From Rusavskia elegans (Eukaryota; Ascomycota; Lecanoromycetes; Teloschistales; Teloschistaceae): a stretch of DNA of 64,000 nt. A program made the translations under genes and the position numbers. Shown piece after piece: positions 61,451-64,000 of this stretch (its first letter is position 1; each line of letters begins with the position of its first letter). The stretch is taken from assembly GCA_011316305.1 (NCBI GenBank), contig SAUG01000078.1, positions 124,001 through 188,000 of the forward strand. Direction: 5' to 3'. Below the pieces are notes generated by a model. The model was not told where the DNA came from and did not search any database. It was given only the letters and a program-made list of their open reading frames with translations.

Positions 61451-64000
61451 TTATTTAGATTCTCTGCTAGCTTTAGCTTGCGAGATTTTTTTCGCTTACG
61501 TTTTTCGCCTAGCGGAGGCTGTTTTATAGTAATTTTCCTTAGTCTTTTATATCTACGAGGTATTTTCTATCTAATAGTAATATTTTCTTTTATAAAATAT
61601 TTTTTTATATAATCTCTACTAATCAGGTATTTATTAGCGGATTTACTAGGAGGTTTTAGAATATAGATATTTAAAATCTTAGTTTAAATAACTTTATATA
61701 GATTATATTAGTTAACTTTAAACTTTTAAAATTATTTAGTCCTAATTAAAACTATATTCCTTTTAATAAAAATATTATCTTTTATCTTCGTATTCTATAT
61801 CTTTTTATTTATTTTTATCTATATTATTATATTTTTAAATACTTTAGCTTGATCGCGCGAAAGAAACGATATAGAATCGATTCTCTTATTATATTTTTCC
61901 GGAGAAAAGTTAGAAATATTAGTCGGCAGTATCGAGTTAACGTTATAAAGTAAATAAAAGAGTAAAAATCTAGTAGTTATATACGTACGAATATATATAG
62001 TAAATAGAACCTAGTTTAAATTAAGATTCTAAATCTTTTTCGGCTATCTAATATAATATTTAGTAAATATCTTTTCGAAAATTCTATTAAACCTTTCGAT
62101 AGCGCTATTTATTTATAGGTAATAAGATATAGTAACTCGATATTTAACTCCTAGTAGGCGGTATACCTTATTTATAGCTGGAATCTAAAAATTTATACTT
62201 TAATTAGTAATAATTTCCTTCGGAAAACCGTAATTATAATAGATCCGATAGATAATAAATTCGGCTAGTACTTCTACTATTATATTTAAAAGTATTTAAA
62301 CTATAGACTATCTAGTAGCGTAGTTAATTATAGTTATAATTTATTTATTACCCTGGTTAGTTTCTAGTAAAGGATCGATAAAATCGAATTTCTAGTATTT
62401 AAAATGATTTAATCTATTTTTCTAGATACTAGAAAGATATATTATATTCTATTTAATATCGCGAAAAATAGTAGTAAACTAATATTCGGGATAGTATTTA
62501 ATATAATATTTAATATCTTTTTTTATCTCGGGCTACTACTATTTTATATAAATAATATCTATTATTATTTCGTATAAATAGTAATTATATTATTTATAGA
62601 TATAGTCTAGAAAGCTTATATAAACCTATACTAGAATATAGAATATCTAACTATTTTAAAATAAATCCCGGTACTATATTATATTATCTTTAATTCGAAA
62701 ATAATATTTATATTTTTTTAAAGTAACTTTTATTTCCGGATTATTAGATAGGATTCCGGACTCTATATAAATTCTAATAGTATCGTTAAATAAAATTATA
62801 TAATTATTAATTTTACCGGTAAATAGCTAAAAGTTTCCTCTTCGGTTTAGTATATCTACTACTATTATTTTACTATCCGGCTTATATTTAATATCGAATT
62901 TATATTTTCTAAATTCTATAAACTAGTAAATAAACTTTCTAGAAGATTTAGTAGTAGTTTTAAAATATTATAAATCTATATAATACGTCCTAATAGTTAT
63001 AGTTATTCCGTTTTCGATATAGTAGTACTATCGCTATAGAGATTTTTTAATAATAAAAAGTTTTTATTTATAGATAGTATAGTTATATTTTATAGATATA
63101 AATATCTTACTTTTAAAAGTAATAGACTATTTTATACTATCGGTATTAATCTAGTAGAGAACGGCGTTTTATCTAAAATCGAAAATATCCGTCTCGATAA
63201 TAAAAAATAGAATTATATCGGGCTAAATAAATATTTTATCGTTTATTATAACGTTTTTAATTAGTTTATACGTATTTTAAACGGAGAAATTTATTTGAAT
63301 TAGTTTATACTTTTTATTTTCTAAACTTTAGATTAATTTATAGAAAGATCCGTATATTAGCGCGAAATTTTCTATAAATCTCCGGTAATAGATATATAAC
63401 TTTAAAAAAGACCGTATATTATATACCGTTTATAGTAGTAGCTAGTTTCTAATAGCTTTTACCTTTATTATATCTATATAGATTTCTTTATTACCGATAA
63501 TATATTTTTAGAATTTAATATACTTCTAAAAAAATAGATATTTTAAAGATTTTATAAATAGTTAAATTTTTTTCGAATACTTCTATAATAGCTTTAATAT
63601 ATTATATATATTCCTTTTCGTTTTTCGAATAGATTAAAATATTATCGAGGTAAATAACTATAAAATTATCGAGAAACGGTTTAAATATATTATTTATTAT
63701 AGTTTAGAATATTATAGATATATTCGTTAATCTAAATAGTATAACTAAGAATTTATATTTACTAGCTTTAATATTAAAAGCCGTCTTTATACGATTTTTA
63801 TTAATAATATTAATCTACTAGTAACCGCTTATTAAATTAATTTTATTAAAGTACTTCGCTATCTCGATAGTATCTAGATAATTTTAAATTTTAGATAATA
63901 GATATCTATTCTTTATAGTTATACTATTAAGGCCTCGGTAGTCGATATATATATACTAGCTACCGTCTTATTTTTTAGTAAAAAGAACGGGCGTATTTTA
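61450..64000 (-). mobile_element. RIP-degraded Ty3/Gypsy retrotransposon, pol remnant cut by right edge
   Basis: Minus-strand read-through translation gives, from the right edge inward: KKxDGS with YIYRLPRPY and IAKYFNKINLISGY, then FLVILFRLTN and NFIVIYLDNILIYSKNEKEY (reverse transcriptase, including the YLDD-type site, here one residue changed). Around 62820-62960: YFKTTTKSSRKFIYQFIEFR and YKFDIKYKPDSKIIVVDILN (RNase H end). Around 61850-62600: FIDPLLETNQGNK and YGFPKEIITNQSINF (integrase core), with a zinc-binding-like segment upstream. Stops are frequent, mostly TAA/TAG. The order RT-RNase H-IN defines Ty3/Gypsy rather than Copia. gag, protease and the 5' LTR lie beyond 64000. Confidence 0.85.

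Larger units (their letters stand above)
52877..64000. other. AT-rich, RIP-degraded repeat block (runs past the right edge)
   Basis: Across 11 kb the DNA is dominated by TA-containing words, CA and TG are scarce, and no open frame of 60 codons survives in any frame. Reading through stops reveals transposon proteins (next entries). In-frame stops are almost all TAA or TAG, often where the family has Gln or Trp, and rarely TGA; C-to-T changes in CA contexts on both strands produce exactly this. I infer repeat-induced point mutation. I have not computed RIP indices. Confidence 0.88.

Overview
The window is nuclear DNA from a filamentous ascomycete (Pezizomycotina; the class cannot be fixed from sequence alone, Dothideomycetes-like is my guess). 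The reasons are genes split by many 45-70 bp GT-AG introns, het-C and PTH11-type membrane protein genes, a fungal gephyrin-like CnxE, a GH72 cell-wall enzyme, and an AT-rich block of dead transposons with the marks of repeat-induced point mutation (RIP).

Positions 1-37.8 kb are dense, ordinary housekeeping DNA on both strands. In order: het-C (cut by the left edge), importin KAP114, REV7-like HORMA protein, EF-hand mitochondrial carrier, cyclin C, BUB3, TOM20, EXO84, a TMEM42-like transporter, TFIIA small subunit, V-ATPase c'' subunit, CnxE, POP5, GPN2, PP2A catalytic subunit, an unrecognised nuclear-looking protein, a GPI-anchored GH72 glucanosyltransferase, a YVC1-type TRP calcium channel and a C2H2 zinc-finger regulator. 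Several pairs are divergent with short shared promoters (KAP114/REV7, TOA2/VMA16, GPN2/PP2A). POP5/GPN2 converge with about 100 bp between stop codons. I see no functional operon or metabolite cluster; the genes are independent eukaryotic units.

Positions 37.8-52.86 kb keep normal base composition but are gene-poor. About 9.3 kb holds no convincing coding sequence, only microsatellites and an 85-bp tandem duplication. It is followed by a small putative secreted protein, the proteasome regulator PI31 and a PTH11-like seven-helix protein.

From about 52.86 kb to the right edge the DNA becomes extremely AT-rich, without open frames, poor in CA/TG and rich in TA. Reading through stop codons shows a dead Helitron (plus strand, about 54.9-58.75 kb) and, at the right edge, a dead Ty3/Gypsy retrotransposon (minus strand: RT at the edge, RNase H, integrase, then a candidate LTR at 59.9-60.3 kb). 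The layout is a two-compartment genome: gene-rich DNA, a gene-poor shoulder with receptor and secretome-type genes, then a RIP-inactivated repeat block. I found no clearly new biological system. The items most worth checking are the gene desert, the small secreted protein candidate, micro-exons in the channel gene, a GC-AG intron in PP2A and the unknown gene at 27.4-28.7 kb.
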